Translations under genes and position numbers: made by a program | Assembly: GCA_023678885.1 (NCBI GenBank) | Contig: CM042954.1 | Span: 3,470,198 to 3,534,197 of the forward strand | Origin: Pogostemon cablin | Taxonomy: Eukaryota > Streptophyta > Magnoliopsida > Lamiales > Lamiaceae | DNA: 64,000 nucleotides | Direction of reading: 5' to 3' | In this document: positions 22,857 to 34,479 of the stretch, piece by piece | Numbering within the stretch: position 1 is the stretch's first letter | Layout of the letters: each line of letters starts with the position of its first letter | The notes under the pieces: generated by a model | Databases searched by the model: none | Told to the model about the DNA's origin: nothing | What the model saw: the letters and a program-made list of their open reading frames with translations, nothing else

Positions 22857-23343
22857 GGTAATCATATATCTAGAACTTGTCATTCTTTCAATTTTGGTTA
22901 TTTTACAATTTTGAAACTTACAGGATATGCAAAACTCCAGTAATAAAATTAAAATTTAGGCTGCATATTGTAAAATTCTTTTAAAAGAGGAAAAAAAACT
23001 CTTGATAAATTACAAAACGGCAAAATTTAATTAGTGTGGGGTTTGGATTTTGATTAATTGCAAAACTATTAAATCTGTATTATAAATAAGTATAAAAAAT
23101 TAGTATTATTCAAAAGATAAAGAAAAGTAGTATTATTCAAAAGATATAGAAAAAACAATGAACGAACTTAATAAATGAATATTTTGTGGAGTATAATAAA
23201 TTAGAATTTGTGACTTCTTTTAAAATTATTTTAGTGATAATTAAACTTTGTTAATATATTCTCTTTTATATATATATATATATATATATAAACTGTTTTA
23301 ATAAGAAAAATTGACGCATTAATAAGTATAATAATATTTAGTT

Positions 23344-23610
23344 TTAGTCTTGGTGCGTTATCTTTTGTATTTGATCTGCAATAATCATACCCGAGAAAAC
23401 TGCTTCACCATTCTCAGTGAACTCAAAGTTAGCGTCCATTGCTCCATCATACTTAGCGGCAACAACATCCTGAAAATAAGTCCCTCCGACACATTTCCCA
23501 TCTATCCAATGAATCTTCGGACTTGAACTTTGCAATCAAAAACTTGCTTTTGCTGCTTTTTCCAGCATGTAGTTGTGCAACCTGATTGTTGTATGCCTAC
23601 AATTTGGGGA
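23344..23610 (-). pseudogene. C-terminal exon of an unrecognised gene, probably frameshifted
   Basis: On the minus strand a possible acceptor near 23,600 is followed by NNQVAQLHAGKSSKSKFLIA in one frame and, from about 23,535, by SSSPKIHWIDGKCVGG then FQDVVAAKYDGAMDANF in another, ending at a stop at 23,344. Sense-like amino-acid composition in both pieces with a frame change near 23,530 suggests a decayed last exon. I do not recognise the family. It may form one gene with the exon-like piece at about 24,030-24,260. Confidence 0.4.
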
Positions 23611-24029
23611 TCAAAAACCAAAATCAAATCCTACATTGATTATTAGAGAGCGTTATTGTAAATTTACTAATCAACGGCTGCGCTTCAATTACATATACAC
23701 CTTTAAAGACTCATATTAAAGATAATCACAATATAAACAGCAATTAACAGTAGGAGGAGGATATTTATGTTAAGTGCAAAACTGGTCGGAAGCTGTGTTG
23801 CTCATCTGCTCGCCGATCACAACTCACTTTAACGGAAATAATTCTTAACCACACTATTTGATGCATTTCCAGCCTCTTCAAAATGTGAAATTATCCTTTT
23901 ATAAAACTTCAAAAATCGAACACAAAATAGAATATTAATAATTATAATGATAAAAAAAATATATAATATAAACAAACAATCAACAAATCTAAGATTCCAA
24001 TAGTTGTTCATGTGGATATTTGAATTACC

Positions 24030-24480
24030 TGAGTTGGTCTTATTCTTAGACTCAGAAGCGGATTGAAGAAATCGGTTATGCAGCCTATTCAGGCTCAACG
24101 GTTGCTTCCTTCTTTTATCTGCCATTGATGAATTGCGTTGAAGAAAGAATTTGTAATAATGTACACCACAACCAATATAAAGTGTAGGCATAATAATCTT
24201 GATCTCACCATAGTCATTGTGGGCGAAAATCTTTACACAACTCTGCTTTTGCCTGAATTAACTAATGTATAAGCCAAATAATTCATCTCTAATTTATATA
24301 GAAATCAATAACAACCTCAAATATTTAGACACTAAAATTGTCAGAAGGTACCTGAGATCTCGAACATGGTATTTTTAACTATTGCATATACTCACCAAGC
24401 GATTGAGAGACTTCTTGGAACTCCTCCAATACCACCTCACTGCCCATTAACTCAAGAACAGCTGCAATATTTCGTTTGTA
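24030..24480 (-). pseudogene. Exon-like pieces of an unrecognised minus-strand gene
   Basis: The piece at about 24,255-24,030 reads SCVKIFAHNDYGEIKIIMPT, then MADKRRKQPLSLNRLHNRFL, and ends at a GT donor (GTAATT) near 24,030. Upstream on the same strand, about 24,480-24,396 reads NIAAVLELMGSEVVLEEFQE before a GTGAGT donor. The phase between these pieces does not join cleanly. A host-gene fragment, perhaps captured by a mobile element, is possible. No function can be given. Confidence 0.35.
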
Positions 24481-24721
24481 CGATTGTCGTACATTGCCGC
24501 ATCAGGTAATAGAGAATACAATTAGTTGTCTCAACATCACTGCCATAAATGAAGCTACAATCCAAAACAACCATTCATAAAAAAAAAAACACCAGGAATT
24601 CCCCTTCCCCCATAATCAAAATTTTAAAATCAAATTGTGTCCATAGAACTCCAATTAACCAATAGAAGAAATAAATCTGAACCCTAAGAAAAAGTCTAAA
24701 GAAAAACAAAAATTGGAGAAA

Positions 24722-25033
24722 ATGTCTAACCCAATATCGGAGCGACATGAATTCGGCGAGGTTTTGAGAAGGCGTGCAGCCGAGGCTAATATGCTTAGCG
24801 GCGTTGATTTGAGCAATTTTTGGGTCAACACAATTTTGATCGGGATCCGAAACGCTAATCGCCAGCGCCAATTGCATCTGAAACTCCTCGAAGAAATTGA
24901 AATAACTATTGCGTGTTATGGTAGGGTTTTCGATTTAGGGGTAATTGGGGTTAAATTGAGCAGAGTGGTGGGTGGAGGACATGGAAAGATGTGGATTTAC
25001 CTGCGTACTAAGAAGTCTTCGTCGTCTAGCTAA
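24722..25033 (+). CDS. Small hypothetical protein or first exon, family not recognised
   Basis: The ATG at 24,722 (context AAAATGTCT) opens 103 codons: SNPISERHEFGEVLRRRAAE, then IRNANRQRQLHLKLLEEIEI, charged and probably helical. A good splice-donor candidate, ATG|GTAGGG, lies near 24,921. Residues after it (serine- and glycine-rich, ending SSSSS) look less protein-like, so this may be a first exon whose partner is lost. GC content is higher than its surroundings. It is divergent from the minus-strand pieces at 24,030-24,480, which could share a promoter region. Confidence 0.4.
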   Translation: MSNPISERHEFGEVLRRRAAEANMLSGVDLSNFWVNTILIGIRNANRQRQLHLKLLEEIEITIACYGRVFDLGVIGVKLSRVVGGGHGKMWIYLRTKKSSSSS

Positions 25034-25435
25034 TTTACCATAGGTATATATAGTCGGGTTCAATAGTTTTGCTCAAAAAAATTTAATTACAAAATAGTAC
25101 TTCAAATTTTTTTTAATTAGTTGGTGGCATCAATTTTTTTTAATAAAAGATAGTAAAAAAATAGTTAAATAAATTGTTGGAAAATAATTACATAAATTAA
25201 GTATATATTAATTAAAAATTAGTCAAATATGTCTCATATTTACCAAATTTCATAATAGTTAAATAAATTGATGGAAAATTTTAAAAAAACATAATAAAAT
25301 TCATTATTAGTATAATAATCTATTAAAAGAAATAACTGAACGGTTAAGATTAAAATTGAATTGGACGGTTAAGATTAAAATTGAATTATTTTTAAATAAA
25401 GTAAAATTGAAAACAAAAGTGGAAATTCAGGTTTG

Positions 25436-25438
<3 letters not shown>
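25034..25438. other. AT-rich DNA, no gene seen
   Basis: Contains a short tandem copy of GGTTAAGATTAAAATTGAAT near 25,350 and 25,370. Nothing else supported. Confidence 0.45.

Positions 25439-25509
<71 letters not shown>
25439..25509. repeat. (TA)n microsatellite
   Basis: About 35 TA units. Confidence 0.97.
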
Positions 25510-25513
<4 letters not shown>

Positions 25514-25802
25514 ATCAAATTATTGGTGATGACCATCAAATTATTTATTTAATATTTTTTAAATATAATTAAATCAACATTAAATTGATTAATTCAATTA
25601 TTATGAAAAAGAATCAAAACACACATATAATTTTATGAAAAATTTAAGGTACAACTGGTGCATTTGTGCACCATAGGATTTATGAGTAAATTTAGAGTAT
25701 AATGGTAATTACATTTTTTTAATATAAAAAGTGTATTCTAATAATTAATTTAAAATATAACATTTTAAATATTACAAGTGCATCATTACCTTAGAAGCAC
25801 AC

Positions 25803-27415
25803 TGATGAGAGTGAAAATAAGCGTGTTTGAGTGTCCAATTTAACACCTTTTTATAGATTTTTTGTTATATATTAGTACAAATATCTTATATTCGATACAT
25901 TTGAGAAAATATGTATTTGAGGTGTTTTACTGTGTTTTAGGTAGAGAAATGATCAAAAGTGCAAAATTAGAGGAATACTGAAAAACACACGTTCAACTTC
26001 CATAATATTTATGTGTTCGTGTGGAGCTCATAACTGATAGTGCAATACATGGTTGAAAAGTCACTGAAGATAGGATCGTTTTGGCACAAGAATAACTCAA
26101 ATCGAAGATCGGACGAGGAATTTATGCTCAAAATCGTGAGGTCACGCAGATGCCGGCGAGAATTTCCTAAAATTACGCAATAATTCCTATTTCTTGGAGC
26201 ACAATTAATCTTCTTATCACATAATCCTCCAAGATTCACCCATATCTTTTATTTCCTTGTTTTATTTCCTTCTCGCACCTATATATATTTTACATCATTA
26301 TTTTTGTGAGGAGACAGTAACACAATCATCCTACATCCCACAAAGGGGGGATCACCTCCCAACCATCATCCACATCCTTTCCTCCATCCACCACTTTGAA
26401 GATTCGTCTGTGGAATCAAGAGGAGAACCAAGAAGAGGATTCAAGACGGAGAAGGACGGAACGAAGCCCACATCTAGGGTTTTTATCATTTCCTAATTTA
26501 TCTTGTATTTTCCAGACATATGGGTAAGATCTATCTAATCCCCATGATTGTTCTTCGCAACATCATGGGCTAGAACTGTTTTGGTATATTTAGGGTTTTG
26601 AAGGTTTTTATGAATTAATTGAACTTTCATTTGTATACTCCGTACAACACTACTTGTGAATTTATTTTATATATGATTATGCGTTTTTAATTCATATATT
26701 CATGGTTGTTTTGTGAATCTTCAACTATTATATAGAGTCTGAATATATATCTTAGTTGTTAATTGAGCGTGTTCACTGCTGAACAGAGTTTTATGTTATG
26801 ATTCTACGTGAGGGGACTCCGAGGCTTTATTATAACTGTCATATATGAATGCTTGTTAATTGAATTGAATTCGGGTTAATAAGCAGGATAAAGAGGTTAA
26901 TTTTATAGTACTATAAAGGGAGATCATATCGGGTTAGAGTATCAATCCTATGAGAAAATAATTGATACTGGTAGTACCTAGAAAGGGGGGTGAAATTGTA
27001 TCTCCTGCTCCAAGGTTAATCGCACGTGTTACACGCATATTTACTTGTGTCTATAGAGTAGATTTGCATGGTTTAGTGATGCGTCTATATTCCACAAGGC
27101 AGAGTCGGACATTGATACATGAAAGGAAAATTAATGAGTGAAATCGGATTACCCTTAGACTACCTATTCTCCATTCTTGAGTCACATTCTTATTCTTCTA
27201 GTGTTTAATTTATTTTATTTGTTATTTTGATTAATTTGTTAGTAGATTAATAATTAAATCTCAAACATTATTGCCTTGTCTTAATTAATTTAGTAAATAA
27301 TTAAATTAATAATACATCGTCCTTTGGGTTCGATATTTAACTTGGTTGCTTATTTAAGCTACAATAACATCCTTCATACTTGGGGATTAATTGTGTGTTG
27401 AGAAAAAACTCATCG
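25803..27415 (+). mobile_element. Solo LTR, Athila/Tat-like
   Basis: Starts TGATGAGAGTG and ends AAACTCATCG, with CACAC on both sides (25,798-25,802 and 27,416-27,420). The terminal TGATGAG/CTCATC inverted pair matches the LTR of the minus-strand Athila element (boundaries at 40,204 and 49,644). The block 26,480-26,900 is clearly similar, in inverted orientation, to 39,090-39,510. No primer site or coding region is attached, so it is a single LTR left by recombination. The final base is G rather than A, which I take as a mutation. ORFs inside it have no family motif. Confidence 0.75.
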
Positions 27416-27950
27416 CACACCTTAGTAACACTATAAAATTTTCAATAGAAAATAGGAAACATACATAGTACTATTATGTAATTAATAATTGCTGAAGATC
27501 AGCTTTAGTTAATTAGTTCACACAATAATATAGAAGTGAAATTAGTTAAATAAAAAAATATATTGAATAGAATTTATAAAATCAAAATATAATAAAATGT
27601 TATGTTAATAAAATTTTAAAAAATAAATACTTGATAGATTGACATTTTATTTTGTAATCATAAATTGAATTTTAATCCAAAGATACTCCGAATCATTTTT
27701 AATTTCTCTAAAAAATCTTCTTTTTCCAAGTAATTAACTATAGTATATAGTATACACAAACTATCAAATAAATTAAACATGTTAATATCCTATTAAATTA
27801 TCATTAAATTAATTGATTTAATTTTTAAAATTAAGAGGATAAATCATATGAGTAATTAATGAAAACATATTCGAAATACACAAAATCTGATATTGGGTGC
27901 AACGGTGGGTCACTACATCGCACCCTATGGTTTGTATGATAAATTTAGAG

Positions 27951-28170
27951 CACTCCCTCTGTCTGTGGCCAATTTATACATTTTGCATTTTGGTCATCTG
28001 TACCAAAAGGTTACATTTTTTTTTTAGATTTCTTGGTTCCAGACACATCACTAATACAATTAATATATAAGATCCACATATCTTACTTATACAACTATCC
28101 ACTACACATTAAATAATAATACTCTTTCATATGCAAAAAATACAAATGTATCCCATTCAGGTGGATGGAT
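27951..28170. mobile_element. Possible Stowaway-type MITE (Tc1/mariner derived)
   Basis: The left end, CTCCCTCTGTCTGTGGCCAA, resembles the CTCCCTCCGTCC terminal repeat of plant Stowaway MITEs. A degraded inverse (ATCCCATTC...GGTGGATGGATGA) lies near 28,145-28,170. The target TA duplication is not clear. 27,416-27,950 and 28,171-28,861 are AT-rich with no gene seen. Confidence 0.4.
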
Positions 28171-28861
28171 GAATTATAATAATAGTTACAATTGTTTATA
28201 ATAATATATTTTTTAAATTTAAACCCCAGAGATATATTTAATTAATTTAAAATCTAATTGTTAAAAAAATATTAATTTAAAATCTAACCGTTTAAATCTT
28301 ACATGTTCACTGATACTTCAGGTGAGATAATATAAATAATTTATAATTAATTCCTTAAAATCAGTCTAGGAAAATTATAATACTGTATAATTAACTATTA
28401 AAAATTAGTAGATTAGTTCCTAAATTAACGTGAAATTAAAATTATTTAAATAAGAAAAATATTGAATGAGTTCTGTAAATGTCAAATACGATTATTGATA
28501 AATTGTCATTTGAATACAAAATCTTAAATATGATGCTTTTTTTATGCTAAAATCAGCCTTAGTAAATTAGTTTTCAAATTAACAGAAACAAATATTAATT
28601 AAATAAGAAAAATATTAAATATTATTTACAAACATTAAATATAATTATTAATAGATTGATTAACATTAAAAAAAATAAATATGTTGATTATTAGCATTAA
28701 TTAATAAATAATTAATTAATTTAATAAAAAACAAAGTTAAAAATATTAAATAGGAAAATATAATAATTAAATCATTATTATTACTCTAAATCGACTCAAA
28801 TAATATAATAGAATATTAAATAAAAAATGTCATCAAAGATTATAAGTATTAAAATAATTAG

Positions 28862-29535
28862 TGTTGGTGATTAAATTTCATCTCTCCAAAAGTACGTTAA
28901 TTTCTCTCTTAGGAGGTTTAGAATGAAGAACAAACTACTTCATATTTTTAAGGAAGTGGGAAGTTGGAAACTTAATGGGGAGGAGTTAGAGACTTCATGT
29001 CTCACAACTATTGCAGGAATGAAGAGGCATAGTCTGTATCTATAAAATATGTCCAAAGTCATTCATTTCTAGTGCGCCTCGTACATAAAATCCATATCAG
29101 AATTGGGTGCCATTTTGAATGTTGCACGAAGTGTTGCCACACTTCAAGCAGCACCCCTTCTACTCTTTTTAGAGCGTTGGAGAGATGAGCGGTCTCTTCT
29201 CATATGCTAGAAGATTGTAATTGTCGTTTTATGATTTTCGTCTTTAGAGTAGTTTTTAGATCTTGTTATAATAGGTCTACTTTATGAGTTTGAAAGGATA
29301 AATTCTAAAGATTGAATTTGATCCTTGAAGACTTTCGTATTCACTAATTTTCCAAGTTTAGTGAAGTTTCGCCATGGGGCCGCCACAAACGTAAGTTTGT
29401 GAATGAGTTACGTTGATGTGTTCTTGAGTTTTCTCTGTAAATTTATTACTGCTGCTGCAAGTGTTGGTCTGAGTGTCGCAGCATCTCGACCAACACCTCA
29501 ACAGAACAGACAGCACACAGGCACATGCACTAACA
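28862..29535 (+). repeat. 5' LTR of the TRIM-like element
   Basis: Ends just before AGTGATATTAGAGC. It contains one hairpin GAAGTGT-TGCC-ACACTTC near 29,130. Confidence 0.93.
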
Positions 29536-29537
29536 AG

Positions 29538-29549
29538 TGATATTAGAGC
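29538..29549 (+). promoter_or_regulatory. Degenerate tRNA-iMet primer binding site
   Basis: TGATATTAGAGC differs from TGGTATCAGAGC at two bases, two bases after the LTR end. Confidence 0.75.
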
Positions 29550-29765
29550 CGAAACTTGACTCTACTAAGTTCAAGATCCTGCTGCTTGCGTGCTGTCCTC
29601 ATTATGAAAAACTCAAGACGTTTATTTTCCTTCCTCCCATCTCATTCAAATTGTCATTGGATCATACCCACGCTATGAAGAGATTTTTGAAGCCTTCCTA
29701 GTGATAGGGGGAGTTTCAATTATGGGGGAGAATGTTGTGTTTGGATAAGCGAAATTGGGGGAGTT

Positions 29766-30458
29766 TGTTGGTGCTTAAATTTTGTCTCTCCAAAAGTATG
29801 TTAATTTCTCTCCTAGAAGGTTTAGAATGAAGAACCAACTACTTCCTATTTTTAAGGAAGTAGGAAGTTGGAGACTTAATGGGAAGGAGTTAGAGACTTC
29901 ATGTCTCACAACTATTGTTGGAATGAAGAGGCATAGTATGTATCTATAAAATATATCCAAATCCATTCATTTCTAGTGCGCCTCGTACAGAAAATCCATA
30001 TCAGAAGTGTTGCCACACTTCGAGCAGCACCCCTATTTTTGGTGTTGCACGAAGTGTTGCCACACTTCGAGCAGCACCCCTTCTACTCTTTTTGGAGCGT
30101 TGGAGAGATGAGCGGTCTCTTCTCATATGCTAGAAGATTGTAATTGTCATTTTACAATTTTTGTCTTTAGAGTAGTTTTTAGGTCTTGTTGTAATAGGTC
30201 TACTTTACGAGTTTGAAAGGATAAATTCTAAAGATTGAATTTGATCCTTGAAGACTTTTGTATTCACTAATTTTTCAAGTTTAGTGAAGTTTCGCCATGG
30301 GGCCGCCACAAACGTAAGTTTGTGGATGAGTTACGTTGTCGTGTTCTTGAGTTTTCTCTGTAAATTTATTACTGTTGCTGCAAGTATTGGTTTGAGTATC
30401 GCAGCATCTCGATCAACACCTCAACAGAACAGACATCACATAGGCACATGCACTAACA
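29766..30458 (+). repeat. 3' LTR of the TRIM-like element
   Basis: About 95% alike to the 5' LTR by eye. It carries a local duplication: the block with CGAAGTGT-TGCC-ACACTTCG and GAGCAGCACCCC occurs twice (about 30,003-30,035 and 30,048-30,082). Confidence 0.92.
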
Positions 30459-30463
30459 ATTAG

Positions 30464-31174
30464 TATAACAATGTTATATTTTACTTATAAACCAAATTTA
30501 ATTAATAAAATAATTAGTATAGCAATGTTATATTTTATTTATAAACCAAATGTAAATCAATGATTTGACTTTTTGGAAAGATACAAAATAAACTTGTATA
30601 AATCAACAGAGAAACTAATCAATCTAAATATTCTTAAATAAGAAAACTAATCACCCACTAAATAAAATAAATCAACAACTTTATTTTTGGAAAAATGATT
30701 ACAATATAAATAGAGTAATTGCACATGTGTCAATCTAATTTATCTCTCTATGTTTAATTTAGAATTTATTCTACATTTGTAATCATTCTAAAAATCAGTC
30801 TTATTAGATTAGTTTCCAAATTATTAAAAAACTAAAATTAAATAAATAAGAAAAATATTAAACATAATTTACAAACATTAAATATGATTGTTGATAGAGT
30901 AATTGACATTTTAAGAAAAAAATAAAAAATTAAATGTGTTTATTTTTAGCATTAATTAATTGATAAGTAAACATATAAATCAAACATGAAATGTTTATCA
31001 CATGATAAAAAGCAATATGCATTTTTACGGCTATATCCATTTTGTTAAAATTTTCACACACATAAATCAAGTTACCATAAAATCAAATTATATATAAAAA
31101 TTTGATATACTGAAAGTATGCTAGTTTTTAATTTATACATATGAATTAGTTGAAATTATAAATATTAGTTGAAA
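30464..31174. other. AT-rich DNA, no gene seen
   Basis: The start repeats ATTAGTATA(A/G)CAATGTTATA twice (30,459 and 30,511). Nothing else supported. Confidence 0.45.
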
Positions 31175-31440
31175 TTAGATTAATTATATAGTTTTTGTTA
31201 TGGAAGGTAATTGATGGATTTCTAAAGGAATTGAAACTAATTATTTTTAAAATTTAATTTGATTATATAGCTCTTTTTATGGAAGGTGATAAGAGATCAA
31301 AAGGAATTGAGAATAATTATTTCTTAAATTGAATTTGATTATATAGTTCTTTATATGGAATGTAATTAATTAGAGTTCTATAGAAATTGACCATAATATT
31401 TCTGTAATTAAATTTAATTATATAACTATTTATAAGGAAG
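31175..31440. repeat. Degenerate tandem repeat, about 80-bp unit, 3-4 copies
   Basis: Each unit has AATTTGATTATATAG(T/C)TCTTT(T/A)TATGGAA and AGGAATTGA(A/G)A-like segments, near 31,180, 31,258, 31,335 and (partial) 31,415. Confidence 0.75.
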
Positions 31441-31482
31441 ATAATTAACAGAATTAATTTGATAATGTATATTATTTACCAA

Positions 31483-31515
31483 CTAGCGTTTCGATCCGTG
31501 CGTTGCATGGGATTG
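31483..31515 (-). mobile_element. Helitron 3' terminus (element extending rightward)
   Basis: On the minus strand a hairpin (ATCCCATGC-AAC-GCACGGAT, 31,494-31,513) is followed by CGAAACG and the terminal CTAG (31,483-31,486), with T as the next host base. This matches the Helitron rule: hairpin about 10 bases before CTRR, insertion between A and T. The body would run to the right and contain the Athila-like element at 32,002. No helicase or 5' TC end was found. Confidence 0.6.
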
Positions 31516-32001
31516 CGTTTAACATTTTATTTTTAATATTTGATTTTTATTATTTAAATACAAACAAAGTTATAGGATTGATTTATCAAGTTGTATAACC
31601 GTAAAAATTTACAGATTAAATAAATTTGAAGATTTCATATTATAAATTAAATTTTATTTTCTTTGAATATTTGTTTATTTTACCCTTAAGACGTTGAGTT
31701 TTAGGAACGAAGCTATTCATATGTGTTGATCTCCTTATATTCATCAAATTTGTTTTATATCAATTTGATAAATTATGTAATATTGTGACTAAAGTTATAA
31801 AATTATAAACCAAAACTTTAATTTAATGAAATAATATATTAACAAATAATATTTATCTTTTGAACAATATAATATTTATAAACAAAACACTATCATAAGA
31901 TTACCTAATTCCTTGTTAAAATCTTAAAAGAATAACAAATTTAATCTCTTACATTCATTTAATATCTTACCACATATTGGAGGGTTTTAACTTTTAAGTG
32001 T

Positions 32002-33266
32002 TGATAAGTCGTAATTTTACATCGTTATTTTAGATGAAATCATATATTTATTTATGTGAGTTGTGAATTATTTAATGCTAATTACGACTTATTTATATTT
32101 TTCACACTTGAACTTTAATTATTTTATTTCTCATTGAAACAGGACAAAATAGAGATAAATTGACCGTCACATTAATTTATTTTTGTGTGACTGTTACAAT
32201 AATCTTTATTGCAGGAAATAAAGAGTTGACCAAGACAAATTAAAGAGGGATTTGATTTGAAGAGCATAAGGAAACTTACCAAAAAATTTGGAGATGCAAT
32301 GAACATGGACACTCTTCAAGAAGGAAAGAAATCAATTGGGTTTCTTGGGGGACAAGAAGATAAATAAGGAGAATATATACATCATATCACATCCAGGATA
32401 TCACACGAGGATAGAAGCAGAACGCAGATTTGGGGGCTGGGAGGAAGAACACCACACCATGAGGATCAAGATCATCAGTTTCATCTTTTTATTTTAGTTT
32501 TTATTATGTAATTTCGCTTCTAGTCCTCCCATGAATTATTTATTTGATTGTTAGAAATTTTATGTTGTGAACTTTTATATGAATTTATCTTATTGCATGC
32601 ACTGAATCGATTTTATAACAATGTGATAATTATTTAGACTGACTATCTAGATTAATTGTTAAATTATTTATTGCTATTTCATGATCCATGATCCGTAATT
32701 GTAGTGAGAATTGAATTGAGTATCAAAATAAAGGAAGGCCCTCTAGGTGTAATAAGATCTAGGTTATATGATTCTAGCCGATTTTCTTAGCCTAGTAATT
32801 CTATGTTTGGAGTCTTAATGCATTTACGAGTTCGAATCCATAGGGTCACTCGTAAATAGTACAATTTAGTTGTCGTACCCTAATTGATGATCTTAAGAAC
32901 ATTCGGGTTAATTTGGTCCTACCATTAGCCTAGAGATTTGAGTTTATATAATTGTTGGCATGTTTAATTCTTGCGATTTTATAAATTAGTATATGGGAGG
33001 GGATCAAATCCTTGGACTATCTAGGTTCCAATTTTATTTGTTTATCTTAATTTTATGTTTTTGCTATTTTAATTATTTATTTTCATGTTTAGTAGTTGTT
33101 AGAATTCAATACAAACCCCCTCCGGTTACTTATAAAAGCACAATTAATTCAATTGAAATTCAATTACTCCCTGTGGGTTCGACCCTTACTTACCCTACTA
33201 CATTCTTAGTGGGTTTGTTTGGAAAAATTATAAATTATATTTTTGTGTGCCGGCGACAGCACACCA
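32002..33266 (+). repeat. 5' LTR of the non-autonomous Athila-like element
   Basis: It holds a frameshifted version of the ORF seen in the 3' LTR at 36,345-36,650: an extra base near 32,250 and an extra G near 32,350 break it. Confidence 0.93.
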
Positions 33267-33271
33267 AATTT

Positions 33272-33289
33272 TGGCGCCGTTGCCGGGGA
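33272..33289 (+). promoter_or_regulatory. Primer binding site, tRNA-Asp type
   Basis: TGGCGCCGTTGCCGGGGA, five bases after the LTR end, is complementary to the 3' end of plant tRNA-Asp(GTC). It is the usual Athila-lineage primer. Confidence 0.92.
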
Positions 33290-33356
33290 GTAACCTAGAA
33301 TTTTATTGAATTTTTTTGTGTTTTTATTTCATTTTTTAATTCTATCTAGCAGTCCA

Positions 33357-33381
33357 CTGACACTGAACCCTTCAGTGTCAG
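33357..33381. repeat. Hairpin motif copy 1
   Basis: Arms CTGACACTGAA and TTCAGTGTCAG pair perfectly over 11 bp around a CCC loop. It lies in the leader, about 70 bases after the primer site. Confidence 0.9.
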
Positions 33382-33451
33382 GTCTGCTCTGTTTCGTTTT
33401 TTCTTAATTTTCGAGTTTAATCACTTTCTCCCCCTAGCAGGCTTAGTTCTA

Positions 33452-34374
33452 ATGGATCGATATCATGGTTTTTATGATCAGAATATTCAGTCATGTAGAG
33501 TTTATGCAACCACACTCCATTCCACTCATGATTGCCCATCCTTGATTGATAGATTAGCGGTAAGATGAGGGATGAATATTGGAATGCTAATCAACAAATG
33601 CATTGGAATGATCAACCATATGCCAATACTTGCAATCAAGGGTGGCATAATACCCATAATTCCCGATATATGGACAACTCATATAATCAACTTTACGAAT
33701 ATCAAAGGCGAGACTACTATGAGCAAAGATCTCAATCCTTCAATAATAGTGAATGATATTATGAGGATGATGGGTATTATAGTGATGAACAAAGTTCGAA
33801 GGCTTCATTAGAGTCCTTGCTGAAATGGATGGAAATTAGTACTTTGATATTTCAACAAGGAACCCAATTGAGTATTTGGAATTTGGAGCGACAATGTAGC
33901 AAATTAAGGACCGAGGTTGAACGTTTGGTGGCACAACAAAGTGTAAACCAAAGTGCAAATCATGAGGAATGTGTCAGGGAGTCCACCATTGATGAGAATT
34001 TGGAGATGAAGACCGAAATTGAGGAGAATGATTATGCTGAAAATTCTACAGATTTGGTGCAGAAAATTCTGTTTGCAGAAACTGACACTGAAGCCTTCAG
34101 TGTCAGTTCTGCTGGAAACGAAATTGAGGTAAAGCTTTCTGAATCAATATCTACTAATTCTGATTCATTTTTATCTTCATACAGATTGGAAAAGGCTGCT
34201 GATCCTCAAGTAAAGGAGACATTTGAAGTGTTTCATGTTGACGAGATTAGTGATCCTTTTCTTGAGGCGATTAAACAAAACTCCATGGAGTTATGTACAA
34301 AAAGGCTGACCAAAAATCATGCCAATTTTATGGAGGAGAGTACTTCTTTCAAACCAAAGAAGCATGAATATTGA
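33452..34374 (+). pseudogene. Gag C-terminal remnant, Athila-like
   Basis: A 38-codon ORF from 33,452 holds SCRVYATTLHSTHDCPSL, which keeps part of the Athila CCHC knuckle (HSTHDCP). Its stop overlaps an ATG at 33,565 (ATGA). The second frame runs to 34,374 with one in-frame TGA at 33,754-33,756. It has an Asn/Tyr/Gln-rich stretch (QGWHNTHNSRYMDNSYNQLY) like the Athila gag tail, then LLKWMEISTLIFQQGTQLSI and LERQCSKLRTEVERLV, a coiled-coil segment seen after that tail. The last 100 residues are acidic and I do not recognise them. Capsid and protease cores are absent. Confidence 0.65.
34080..34108. repeat. Hairpin motif copy 2
   Basis: Same hairpin extended to a 13-bp perfect stem (AACTGACACTGAA / TTCAGTGTCAGTT) with a GCC loop. 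It lies inside the gag-tail frame, where it encodes TDTEAFSVS. Confidence 0.9.
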
Positions 34375-34439
34375 TTTGAGTACTTTACTCCGATCACGTG
34401 AAAGGGAAGTGAACGTCGGCCAACGACGTTAAGAAAAGG

Positions 34440-34463
34440 CACTTGTTGGGAGGCAACCCAACT
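34440..34463 (+). other. Stem-loop in the Athila-type 3' region
   Basis: CACTTGTTGGGAGGCAACCC: the GTTGGG and (A)CCCAAC arms pair around AGGCA. The same motif occurs after the coding region of many plant Athila/Tat elements. Role unknown. Confidence 0.6.
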
Positions 34464-34479
34464 TAGTTATATTTTTCTT

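Larger units (their letters stand above)
28862..30458 (+). mobile_element. TRIM-like short LTR retrotransposon
   Basis: Two direct repeats of 674 and 693 bp enclose only 230 bp. Both start TGTTGGTG and end GCACTAACA. ATTAG flanks the element (28,857-28,861 and 30,459-30,463). A primer site degenerate for tRNA-iMet (TGATATTAGAGC, 29,538-29,549) follows the left LTR, and ATTGGGGGAG precedes the right one. It encodes no protein, so it must have moved with another element's enzymes. The internal GGGGGAG tracts and the short interior suggest a deletion derivative of a longer, perhaps Copia, element. Confidence 0.93.

Noticed and set aside
26257..26496. 79-codon ORF in the solo LTR
   Set aside because: Not preserved in the related LTR at 39-40 kb and without motifs.
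16356..32000. Autonomous Helitron with Rep/helicase gene
   Set aside because: No Rep HUH motif or helicase motifs seen in any frame. Only ends and RPA-like genes are present.
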